From NCBI GenBank assembly GCA_964573995.1, contig CAZNLH010000043.1:1-14842 (forward strand): a DNA stretch of 14,842 nt. Direction: 5' to 3'. Within the stretch, counting starts at the first letter, position 1. The number at the start of each line of letters is the position of its first letter. Under the pieces are notes generated by a model, which worked only from the letters and a program-made list of their open reading frames with translations, did not search any database and was not told where the DNA came from. Below, piece by piece: positions 1 to 6,727 of this stretch. Source of the stretch: CAZNLH01 sp964573995. GTDB lineage: Bacteria > Gemmatimonadota > CAZMKB01 > CAZNLH01. Position numbers and translations under genes: made by a program.

Positions 1-101
1 GGAGTTGAGAGATCATTGACCCTGACGGCCTCAATGAATGGTAATTTGTGTTTAAACCTTCTCGGGGACCCTCGCTGCAGCTCGTAACCGGCGAAAGGTA
101 T

Positions 102-183
102 AGGGGTCAGGTCTTGACATTTATCAATTCGGGGTTCTTCTTTCTTTTGTTTGGAAATTGATAAATGTCAAGACCTGACCCCT
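102..183. repeat. Long perfect inverted repeat (REP/MITE-like palindrome)
   Basis: Two 28-base arms (102-129 and 156-183) are exact reverse complements around a 26-base pyrimidine-rich loop. The left arm begins AGGGGTCAGGTCTTGAC. The element sits in the gene-free stretch before the first gene; I see nothing else in bases 1-101. Perfect arms of this length with a short loop suggest a dispersed palindromic element of the kind mobilised by REP-associated (Y1/IS200-like) transposases. No transposase gene is in the window, so that assignment is inferred. There is no T-run after the right arm that would make it a clear terminator, although such a hairpin could still affect transcription or mRNA stability. 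Confidence 0.85.
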
Positions 184-297
184 TATTTTCCTCTTTTCTG
201 AAGGCGTTTGACCCCGCTCGGCCATCAGGCTATATTATCAGCAATTCTATCAGGATATCGGCTCCAGTTGACCGACAATCATGGACAGGGTAATTTC

Positions 298-1065
298 ATG
301 AACGGAATCAAGTTCCTCGGCACCGCGGGCGCCAGACACGTTGTTAGCCGGCAACTCCGGGCCTCGGGCGGAATCTGGTATGACCTCGACGACATCCGCC
401 TCCTCGTGGACCCGGGACCCGGGACCCTTGTCAAGGCCCTCTCCAGCCGGCCTAAGTTCGAACCGTCTTCCCTCGACGGGATTCTCCTTACGCACAGGCA
501 CATCGATCACACATCGGACGTCAATATCATGATAGAGGCAATGACGAACGGCGGGACCCGAAGGCACGGTGTCCTTCTGGCACCGGGCGACGCCCTCGAC
601 GACGACCCGGTGGTCCTTCGCTATCTCAGGAGACACCTGGAGGAGATCCGCAAGATTTCGGAGGGAACCAGGACCTCGATCAACGACCTCAGGTTGACCT
701 TTCCCCTGCGACACCGCCACTCCGTGGAGACCCTCGGATACCGGATCGAATGGAGCGGCGGGACTATCTGCCACATCGTGGATACACGGTTCTTTCCCGA
801 ATTGATAGAGGCCTACCGGGGAGACCTCCTGATCTTGAACGTCGTCCTTCACGACCCGGACGACGAGAAAATCGCCTTCATCGAGCACCTCAACGTCAAC
901 GATGCCCGCCGGTTGATCGAAGCGATCCGGCCGAAGACGGCCATCCTGACCCACTTCGGTATGACGATGCTGCGGGCCAGGCCGTGGGAACTCGCGGACA
1001 GGCTCACAGAGGAGACGGGAGTGAAGGTCATAGCAGCGAGAGACGGCATGTTCCACAAACTATAG
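298..1065 (+). CDS. MBL-fold metallo-hydrolase (RNase Z/PhnP-like group)
   Basis: This 255-residue protein has the metallo-beta-lactamase fold. The metal-binding motif THRHIDH gives His66, His68, Asp70 and His71. Later candidate ligands are His141 (in RHRHSVETLGY), Asp162 (in HIVDTRFF) and His219 (in ILTHFG). The pattern of an early GTAGA-type loop, a VDPGPG strand and a final LTHFG resembles the RNase Z/PhnP-like branch, which acts on phosphodiesters, but the substrate cannot be read from the sequence. There is no signal peptide, so it is probably cytoplasmic. The frame also opens at a TTG at 208. I prefer the ATG at 298 because the conserved fold begins there and a weak AGGG precedes it. 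The next gene starts 64 bases downstream on the same strand. Confidence 0.85.
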   Translation: MNGIKFLGTAGARHVVSRQLRASGGIWYDLDDIRLLVDPGPGTLVKALSSRPKFEPSSLDGILLTHRHIDHTSDVNIMIEAMTNGGTRRHGVLLAPGDALDDDPVVLRYLRRHLEEIRKISEGTRTSINDLRLTFPLRHRHSVETLGYRIEWSGGTICHIVDTRFFPELIEAYRGDLLILNVVLHDPDDEKIAFIEHLNVNDARRLIEAIRPKTAILTHFGMTMLRARPWELADRLTEETGVKVIAARDGMFHKL

Positions 1066-1129
1066 CGGCAAGCCGTTCGCCACCGTTTGCGCTCACTCGA
1101 CCGCGCGTCCGCAGGTCCTTGGAAAAGAG

Positions 1130-2083
1130 ATGATACGCGAAGAATCGAAAAATGGATGGTGTGTGACTCGTGGAACGCCCGCGATCACTATCCTACTGGT
1201 CGTCACAATGGCCTTGACCTTTCCGTTCGCCTCCACACGAGCCGCCGTTGGAGAGAAGGCAGCCGGGCAGATAGATCCTGCAGAGCGATACTCCGTCCGG
1301 TTCGATCCCAAGGCGGCCCAGCCTGGTGACCTGGTGAAAGTGGAGATCCGCGGGCCGGATGCGGCGCAAGCGGAGGTGGAGGGATCCCTGGGCGACCAGG
1401 AATTGATCTTCCATCCAGGCGGCAAGGGGCAGGTCAATTTTTCCCTTGCCGGCATAGACCTCGAGCGTAAACCCGGCTGGATCCCCGTGACGGTAAGGAT
1501 CCACAATAGAGACGGCAAGGGAGGAATCGTCCGCGATAGCCTCCGTGTCCTGGATAAGACCTTCAGCGTACAGCGGCTGCAAATCAAAGAGAAGCCATAC
1601 ACGCCAAGGCGACTGGAAAGGATTCATGCTGAGCGGGAGAGGCTGGATTCTATATGGGCACAGACCACGCCGGACAGGATATGGCGCGGAACCTTCATCC
1701 CGCCGCTTCACAGAATGACCGTGACGAGCGCGTTTGGGCTGCGGCGCTTCATCAACGGCACCCCCAGGCAACCCCACACCGGCGTGGACCTCCGGGCGGC
1801 AATGGGTGATACGGTCTTCACCACCAACCGTGGAAAGGTGGCCCTGACGGGGGGACTTTACTTCAGTGGAAATACTATCGTCATCGACCATGGTGAGGGG
1901 CTCTACTCGATGTATTTTCACCTTTCAGGGGAACTGGTAAGGGAAGGAGATACCGTCGAACGGGGGCAGCCAATCGGCCTGGTCGGATCAACGGGGAGGG
2001 CTACCGGCCCTCACCTCCACTGGGGAATAGTCCTGAGGGGGGCCCGCCTCGATCCCCTCAAGATCCTCGATCTGCGGATTTAA
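1130..2083 (+). CDS. Secreted M23 family metallopeptidase (LytM-type cell wall hydrolase)
   Basis: This 317-residue protein has a polar N-terminus followed by a hydrophobic segment at about residues 17-35, consistent with a signal peptide or membrane anchor. Residues 45-145 form a beta-rich region and the peptidase domain lies near residues 195-310. Both zinc motifs are complete: HTGVD (His216, Asp220) and GPHLHWG (His295, His297), with His264 in YFHLS as the expected catalytic histidine. Such enzymes cut peptide cross-links in peptidoglycan. Intact catalytic residues argue for an active hydrolase rather than an EnvC/NlpD-type activator. The ATG at 1130 follows a GGAAAAGAG ribosome site at short spacing. 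The stop codon shares one base with the next start (TAATG), suggesting translational coupling to the sugar kinase. Confidence 0.9.
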   Translation: MIREESKNGWCVTRGTPAITILLVVTMALTFPFASTRAAVGEKAAGQIDPAERYSVRFDPKAAQPGDLVKVEIRGPDAAQAEVEGSLGDQELIFHPGGKGQVNFSLAGIDLERKPGWIPVTVRIHNRDGKGGIVRDSLRVLDKTFSVQRLQIKEKPYTPRRLERIHAERERLDSIWAQTTPDRIWRGTFIPPLHRMTVTSAFGLRRFINGTPRQPHTGVDLRAAMGDTVFTTNRGKVALTGGLYFSGNTIVIDHGEGLYSMYFHLSGELVREGDTVERGQPIGLVGSTGRATGPHLHWGIVLRGARLDPLKILDLRI

Positions 2084-3252
2084 TGGCGACAATGTCGAAT
2101 ACCGAGGACCACGCGATCGCAGAATTCAGGGAGGCATTCGGCAGCGACCCCGAAATCACCGTCGACGCGCCCGGCAGGGTGAACCTGATCGGGGGCTCGA
2201 CAGACTACAACGAGGGATTGGTGCTGCCGGTGGCCATCGACCGGAGTGTTCGCCTCCTCGCGAAGAGGAGCGATGACGCGTACCTCACGGCCTACTCCAG
2301 CAGATTCCCCCACCGGGAGCGCATCCCGATCAGCGGTGACCGAACAGCCACAGGCTGGCTCCGATTTCTCTCGGGCATACTACTGGACTTATCCAGCCAG
2401 GGCCATACGCTCGGGGGCCTGAACCTCCTGATCGACGGCAACCTCCCAATGGCCTCGGGCCTGGGAAGTTCCGCCGCCCTCGAAGTCGGCTTCCTCCACA
2501 TGCTGCGTCTCATCCACCATCTCGACCTACCGGATGAGGCCCTGATCGGGATCGCCCACCGCGTGGAAAACGATTTTATCGGTATGAAATGCGGCTTCAT
2601 GGACCAGGTTGCCGTGACCTTGGGCAGGAAGGGGAAGGCTATCCTCCTGGACTGCCGGGACCTGAGCCGACGATACATCTCTTTCAACGAGGGGCTTGCC
2701 GCCATACTCCTGTTCGATTCGGGGGTCAAGCGGGAACTCGCCCGTTCCGACTACAACCGAAGGCGCTCTGAGTGTGAGGAGGCCGTCAGGATTATCCGGG
2801 GAAGGCGCCCGGAGGTGCGTGCGCTACGGGACCTGACGCCCGTGGATCTCCCGGAACTCGAGCACTGGCTCTCGCCGACCCTCTTCCGTCGATGCCGGCA
2901 CGTGGTTACGGAGATCAACCGTGTGAAGCACGGAGCGGCGGCCCTGGAGGCGGGGGAATTCGACCGGATCGGAGAGATCCTCGAAGCATCTCACGCCAGC
3001 CTTAGAGACGACTTCGAGGTGAGTTGCCCGGAACTCGACTACCTTTTCGAGGCAGCGCGGGGTCATGATGAGGTCTTCGGGGCCAGGCTCACCGGTGCGG
3101 GTTTCGGCGGGATGCTGCTGGCCCTCTGCCGGCCAGGCGCCGCGGAAGAGGTCGCTGAGGCGATCAGATCCAGGTTCCGGGGCCGGTTTGGAAGAGACCC
3201 GGCGCCATTGGTGTGCCGCAGCGCCGATGGCGTACGGGAACGATGGTTATGA
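2083..3252 (+). CDS. Galactokinase-family GHMP sugar kinase with atypical sugar-binding signature
   Basis: At 389 residues this is a normal length for galactokinase. The three GHMP motifs are present: GRVNLIGGSTDYNEG (31-45), the ATP loop GLGSSAA (126-132) and TGAGFGGM near the C-terminus. The catalytic base Asp174 (CGFMDQ) and the YNRRR motif (Tyr224) are conserved as in galactokinases. The hallmark GEHTDY is GGSTDY here: the residues matching human GALK1 Glu43 and His44 are Gly38 and Ser39, while the Arg37 and Asp46 equivalents (Arg32, Asp41) are kept. Those residues line the sugar pocket, so another sugar or sugar derivative may be the substrate. It is therefore not safe to call it galK. 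No galT or galE is nearby. Its start overlaps the peptidase stop. Confidence 0.85.
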   Translation: MATMSNTEDHAIAEFREAFGSDPEITVDAPGRVNLIGGSTDYNEGLVLPVAIDRSVRLLAKRSDDAYLTAYSSRFPHRERIPISGDRTATGWLRFLSGILLDLSSQGHTLGGLNLLIDGNLPMASGLGSSAALEVGFLHMLRLIHHLDLPDEALIGIAHRVENDFIGMKCGFMDQVAVTLGRKGKAILLDCRDLSRRYISFNEGLAAILLFDSGVKRELARSDYNRRRSECEEAVRIIRGRRPEVRALRDLTPVDLPELEHWLSPTLFRRCRHVVTEINRVKHGAAALEAGEFDRIGEILEASHASLRDDFEVSCPELDYLFEAARGHDEVFGARLTGAGFGGMLLALCRPGAAEEVAEAIRSRFRGRFGRDPAPLVCRSADGVRERWL

Positions 3253-3329
3253 ACAGGAAGGACCTCGCAGGGTGCGGTACGTCTCTCCGGGCCTCCCGCG
3301 GACACGACTCCCGTTACAAAGAGGAGTGA
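3249..3329 (+). CDS. Possible 26-residue coupled small ORF
   Basis: The ATG overlaps the kinase stop codon in an ATGA arrangement, and the frame runs 26 codons to a TGA at 3327-3329. That stop falls in the GAGGAG ribosome site of the next gene. The geometry would let ribosomes carry on from the kinase to the downstream gene. The peptide is basic, begins MNRKDLAGCG and resembles nothing I know. It may simply be chance. Confidence 0.15.
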   Translation: MNRKDLAGCGTSLRASRGHDSRYKEE

Positions 3330-3335
3330 AGTTCC

Positions 3336-3938
3336 ATGAGAAAAGTGAAAAAGACCGGCCACGGCAGGGCCGAGCCCGATACGAGAGGGCCCATCCTCGT
3401 CAGCGCCTGCCTCCTCGGAGCACGGTGCCGATACGACGGGGGCTCGAGACCATCGGGCAGCGTCAGGGACTTCGTAAGGGACCATCATGTAATCCCGATC
3501 TGCCCCGAGACCTTGGGCGGCCTCAAGAGGCCACGCCCTCCATCGGAACTGCACGGGTGCGATGGGTGCGATGTCCTGGAGGGAAGGGGCAAGGTACTTG
3601 GCCGGGACGGAGATGACCTTACGGAGAACTTCATCCGGGGGGCCAGGAAGACCCTGGAGGTCGCCAGGAGGTCTGGCGCCCAAGTGGCGATCCTGAAGAG
3701 CCGTAGCCCCTCGTGCGGGACAAGATCTATATACGACGGCTCCTTTCGTGGACGGACCATCGAGGGGATGGGAGTGACCGCCCGTCTGCTGGCATCGAAC
3801 GGGATAGAGGTGATAAGCGAAGAGGATGTCTCACGTATCATGGAGGATCACGCATCCAAGGGGACAGGAAGGCCGTCGGCCGGAAGAAATGAAACCAGCC
3901 CACGTATCGCGCCGGGAGGACGATCTGATGAACTATAA
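3336..3938 (+). CDS. DUF523/TudS-type thiouracil desulfurase homolog
   Basis: The 200-residue protein contains the DUF523 pattern: SACLLGARCRYDG (Cys25, Cys31), ICPETLGG (Cys56, Glu58) and SRSPSCG (Cys127). In the characterised family member TudS, three conserved cysteines hold an oxygen-sensitive [4Fe-4S] cluster that removes sulfur from 2-thiouracil to give uracil. Cys25, Cys56 and Cys127 are the likely equivalents. DUF523 domains are usually about 150 residues; this one has about 18 extra N-terminal residues and a basic C-terminal tail of about 30. It also has an added CDGCD (Cys75, Cys78) made by a tandem 9-base duplication. The start has a good GAGGAG site nine bases upstream. The last 11 bases overlap pyrE, which suggests a joint pyrimidine role (inference). 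Confidence 0.85.
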   Translation: MRKVKKTGHGRAEPDTRGPILVSACLLGARCRYDGGSRPSGSVRDFVRDHHVIPICPETLGGLKRPRPPSELHGCDGCDVLEGRGKVLGRDGDDLTENFIRGARKTLEVARRSGAQVAILKSRSPSCGTRSIYDGSFRGRTIEGMGVTARLLASNGIEVISEEDVSRIMEDHASKGTGRPSAGRNETSPRIAPGGRSDEL

Positions 3939-4503
3939 CGGACAAGGCGACCGTGAGCGCCTGCGGGCGATCCTCGCCGGGAACTCTATCAAGTTCGGAG
4001 ACTTTACCCTTTCATCCGGGCTAAAGAGCCATTACTACATCGATGCGAGGCTCACCACCCTCGATCCAGAGGGGGCTCACCTGATAGGCAGGGTGATATT
4101 CGACCGGATCCGGGCGCTCGGCCTGCGACCCGACGTAATAGGAGGGATGACGATGGGCGCGGACCCGATCGCACTCGCGGTCGCCATGAAGTCCTCGGAG
4201 GCGGGAGCGCCGATCCAGGCGATCGTCGTTAGAAAGGGGGCCAAGGCCCACGGCCGGATGCGCCGGATAGAGGGAAACTTCGAGCCTGGCGCCCGCGCGG
4301 TGGTGGTCGAGGACGTCGGGAGCACCGGATCGTCCGCCATGGAGGCCGTAAAGGCGATCCGGGAGGTGGGCGGAGAAGTCGTCTACGTCTTCATCCTCGT
4401 CGACAGGCGCATGGGCGCGCTCGAGAGAGTGCGGGAGTCGGGCCTGCCGGTAGAGGCCATATTCACCACGGATGAACTGATCGACCTCGCAAGTCCATCG
4501 TGA
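3928..4503 (+). CDS. pyrE: Orotate phosphoribosyltransferase
   Basis: This 191-residue enzyme has the usual PyrE length. It would join orotate to PRPP to form orotidine 5'-phosphate in de novo pyrimidine synthesis, in the cytoplasm. Recognisable parts are SGLKSHYYIDARLTTLDPEG near residue 30, the flexible catalytic loop RKGAKAHG (102-109) and the PRPP-binding motif VVVEDVGSTGSS (125-136). The motif ends TGSS where TGGS is more usual, a small departure. The frame is open further upstream to 3826, but the ATG at 3928 is preferred: GGGAGGA lies seven bases before it and the family's N-terminus matches. The start lies inside the end of the desulfurase gene. No other pyr gene is adjacent. Confidence 0.92.
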   Translation: MNYNGQGDRERLRAILAGNSIKFGDFTLSSGLKSHYYIDARLTTLDPEGAHLIGRVIFDRIRALGLRPDVIGGMTMGADPIALAVAMKSSEAGAPIQAIVVRKGAKAHGRMRRIEGNFEPGARAVVVEDVGSTGSSAMEAVKAIREVGGEVVYVFILVDRRMGALERVRESGLPVEAIFTTDELIDLASPS

Positions 4504-4605
4504 AGGCCGAAGAGCACGTGCACAATAGCATTCCTTGAGATTTCTCGATATCCTCGATGACACCACTCAATCCTGAAATACCGCGGTCAAAAGACCAGCC
4601 TCCCG

Positions 4606-4627
4606 CCGGTCCGCTAAGGGGGACCGG
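4606..4627 (+). other. Hairpin before the acyltransferase remnant
   Basis: CCGGTCC (4606-4612) pairs with GGACCGG (4621-4627) around an 8-base loop, 20 bases before the acyltransferase ATG. No T-run follows, so it is not a standard intrinsic terminator. The 144 bases between pyrE and the remnant hold nothing else I can name. Confidence 0.3.
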
Positions 4628-4647
4628 GCCGATCCTCCCGGGTCGCC

Positions 4648-5251
4648 ATGATAGACCGTCTTCGCCAGGTAGCGATGTTCGAGATCGTGGCATTCCATCT
4701 TTCAGGGCGATTACCTCTTCTGGACGGCCTTGGGTTACCCATCTTCCTGTTACTGAGCATAGCATTCAGCGTGGTATCGGCAGAAAAAAGGGGGTTGAGC
4801 CACGTGGCATCGATGAGGTTTCGCAAGATCGGGCTTCCCTGGATCTTCTGGTGGTTCGTCTACGCAGCCTTCATGTCTCTGCTTGCCGTCCACCGCGGCA
4901 GACCGCTCACCGGGGTATTCACGCCCCTGATGGTACTTTACGGCCCCTCGGTACACCTCTGGTTTTGCCCATTCATTATCATGGCAGGAGTCGGTATGGC
5001 CCTGCTACACCTGTGGACACGAAAGGGCACAGGATACCTGCAGACTGTATTGACATTGATCCTCGCCTTTGCTTGCCCGGCGGCAATAAGTTCCGAAGAG
5101 GTGATACGCGGCCACGGGCTCAGGGGTCTTCGCTTACGTACTTTACATCCCACTTCACGACCACCACATCCTCTACACCTCCGCTGCCTACGTCATATCA
5201 CTCGGGATCGCAGGGCTCCTACGCTCGACACGGCTTAGTTGGGTCGTTTGA
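4648..5251 (+). pseudogene. Acyltransferase 3 family membrane protein, frameshifted and shortened
   Basis: The N-terminal half is typical of AT3 integral membrane acyltransferases, which acylate surface glycans. It has the Arg-x10-His motif (Arg6 to His17, in AFHLSG), then hydrophobic segments near residues 28-45, 61-80, 102-122 and 131-148, including HLWFCPFI. After about codon 156 the frame turns into a proline/arginine/histidine-rich sequence with no family resemblance. The neighbouring +1 frame from 5117 reads GVFAYVLYIPLHDHH followed by a last hydrophobic segment, the expected AT3 C-terminus, and stops at 5249-5251. One extra base at about 5103-5122 explains the shift. Even when repaired, the product is only about 200 residues against the usual 330-400, so the middle helices are missing. 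It looks decayed; an assembly error could explain the shift but not the missing middle. Confidence 0.75.
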
Positions 5252-5301
5252 ACAACAACTTGCAGTGGCGCCACATCCACCCGGTAATTCATCCTTCCCC
5301 T

Positions 5302-5958
5302 TCATGCCTCCAGCGGGAGGGCCTCATACCCATCCCCCCTCTCCGCGAGTCTTCCCACCCTCACGACCGGGTCGTGCTCGAAGACCAGAACCCACCCCTC
5401 GCGGTAGGCCCGAGGCAAGACCTCCTTCTTGCTGCGAAGTGTCTCCATGGGGTAGAGGTCATATCCCATGATGTATGGATAGGGGACATGAGAACGGGTG
5501 GGGACCAGGTCCCCNNNNNNNNNNNNNNNNNNNNNNNNNNNNNNNNNNNNNNNNNNNNNNNNNNNNNNNNNNNNNNNNNNNNNNNNNNNNNNNNNNNNNN
5601 NNNNNNNNNNNNNNACTACCGTCACGTCCTCCCTCGAAAACCCGGCTTCCGAGAGGGATTCCCCGAGCGAGGGCCTGTGCTCTACGGCGAACATCTCACC
5701 GAACTTCTCGTCGTACTTATCCCCCACCCCAGTGTCGATCAGTACCAGGTCAGACCCCGTGTCCACCAGTAGGGGACTCAGGCCCAGCGTGATCCGGTTC
5801 CGGCGATCCGGAGGCGCCACCTTCTCCCACAGCACACGGGGGACCACGCCGAACATGGATCCACCGTCGAGGCGGAAGAGTCCGTCGGATAACACCCAGA
5901 GCCTGAAACCGCCGACCTTGAAACCTATGACGCGCTGCGAACGATAGCCCTTTCTCAA
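5302..5958 (-). CDS. MBL-fold metallo-hydrolase, interrupted by assembly gap
   Basis: Both visible ends belong to one MBL-fold hydrolase. The N-terminal part has FRLWVLSDGLFRLDGG, the strand VLIDTGVG and then KYDEKF. The C-terminal part has GDLVPTRSHVPYPYIMGYD and EGWVLVFEHDP. These fit the secreted or cytosolic YtnP/lactonase-like group of MBL proteins, but the substrate is unknown. The HxHxDH metal site should lie between the halves and falls in the N run, so activity cannot be judged. I chose a TTG start at 5958 because GGGAGG sits seven bases upstream on this strand; the frame extends to another TTG at 6027 without such a site. It converges with the acyltransferase remnant. Confidence 0.75.
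   Translation of the reverse strand: MRKGYRSQRVIGFKVGGFRLWVLSDGLFRLDGGSMFGVVPRVLWEKVAPPDRRNRITLGLSPLLVDTGSDLVLIDTGVGDKYDEKFGEMFAVEHRPSLGESLSEAGFSREDVTVXXXXXXXXXXXXXXXXXXXXXXXXXXXXXXXXXXGDLVPTRSHVPYPYIMGYDLYPMETLRSKKEVLPRAYREGWVLVFEHDPVVRVGRLAERGDGYEALPLEA
5515..5614. other. Scaffold gap of exactly 100 N
   Basis: One hundred Ns is the usual placeholder for a gap of unknown length. The missing part of the MBL protein should be much longer than 33 residues, so the true gap is probably larger. The left edge of the gap is a 15-base palindrome, GGGGACC-A-GGTCCCC (5500-5514). Confidence 0.97.
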
Positions 5959-6088
5959 CCTTGCGCCTCCCGTGGTTACATTTTGCGGTCCATGCCCTAA
6001 GATAAGCCCGCAGTGGATCGAAGACAAGGGGAGACTAATACCGATTGGAAATTATGCCGTACATAGGGTCCTCCCACCCCTCTCCGTG

Positions 6089-6112
6089 GATTCCGGCCTA
6101 CGCCGGAATGAC
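6089..6112. repeat. REP-like palindrome, copy 1
   Basis: ATTCCGGC (6090-6097) pairs with GCCGGAAT (6102-6109) around CTAC. A related half copy, GATTCCGGCCTTCT, follows at about 6125. The same core recurs at 14292-14311. Both copies are intergenic, which is typical of dispersed repetitive extragenic palindromes. Bases 5959-6199 hold only this and the hairpin at 6157-6174. Confidence 0.65.
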
Positions 6113-6156
6113 GAATTAAGGTTTGATTCCGGCCTTCTAAAGATCACGATTGGCAA

Positions 6157-6174
6157 ACCCGGGAGCCCCCGGGT
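6157..6174 (-). terminator. Hairpin downstream of fliW, weak terminator candidate
   Basis: ACCCGGG (6157-6163) pairs with CCCGGGT (6168-6174) around a 4-base loop, 25 bases past the fliW stop. On the minus strand only TTT follows, so termination would be weak if it occurs. Confidence 0.3.
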
Positions 6175-6199
6175 GTCAGTCTTAGGTGCGGCCAAAAGA

Positions 6200-6649
6200 T
6201 CAGGAGAGGGCCCTGGCCAGGATCTCCCTGAGATCGATCGGTGCTCGAGAATCGTAGTCGTCCCCCTTTAGATGGACATGCGCTCCGAGCAGAGATGACG
6301 CGTTTATCACAAGGGGACTTGCCAGGTCGGCGAAACTCCGGCCTCCATCACCAAAGGAAACGAAGCAATAGAATTGAACTTCCTTCTTCCTCCGGATGTC
6401 GAGGGCATCGATGACGTCCGGAGGCAGTGCCGGCTGATAGGATGGGAAGATGGGGAAGGGATTGATCACAGGGAAGGAGAGAGGTACAGGACCCAGCGAT
6501 ACCAGCATCAGGAAAGGGAGATACTCCTCAATGCCGATTACCGCGAACTCGTTCAACTCCTCGAAGTCGAGTATCCCCCCCGGGAAGGTAATGATCGAAT
6601 CTTCACGGATGGAGATACGGCCGAAGCGCTTGGTTTCGATATGACGCAC
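6200..6649 (-). CDS. fliW: FliW-like flagellar assembly factor
   Basis: The 149-residue product follows the FliW pattern: IETKRFGRISI, then IITFPGGILDFEELNEFAV, a central PFLMLVSLGPVPLSFPVINP and a C-terminal SPLVINASSLLGAHVHL. FliW binds flagellin and relieves CsrA repression of flagellin mRNA, tying flagellin supply to filament assembly. The frame extends to a TTG at 6664, but I prefer the GTG at 6649: GAGG lies five bases before it, and FliW proteins usually start just ahead of the IET-RFG motif. It lies 78 bases downstream of the response regulator on the same strand and may be co-transcribed. No csrA, flagellin or hook gene is in view. The central proline-rich stretch looks unusual. Confidence 0.8.
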   Translation of the reverse strand: MRHIETKRFGRISIREDSIITFPGGILDFEELNEFAVIGIEEYLPFLMLVSLGPVPLSFPVINPFPIFPSYQPALPPDVIDALDIRRKKEVQFYCFVSFGDGGRSFADLASPLVINASSLLGAHVHLKGDDYDSRAPIDLREILARALS

Positions 6650-6727
6650 TTTTACCTCGTTCAAACCGTCGTTGACCGGCGGATCAGACGAGAGGCAATC
6701 TCCATGCCATCACCTTATCGAACGAGG

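Noticed and set aside
102..183. Intrinsic terminator or CRISPR repeat
   Set aside because: There is no T-run after the stem and only one unit, so neither reading is supported.
250..1056. Long minus-strand frame opposite the first MBL gene
   Set aside because: It is the antisense shadow of a clear MBL-fold gene with no recognisable content of its own.
4557..5471. Plus-strand 304-codon frame across the acyltransferase remnant
   Set aside because: The translation is Pro/Arg/Ser-rich low-complexity shadow sequence, whereas the other frames show membrane helices and AT3 motifs.
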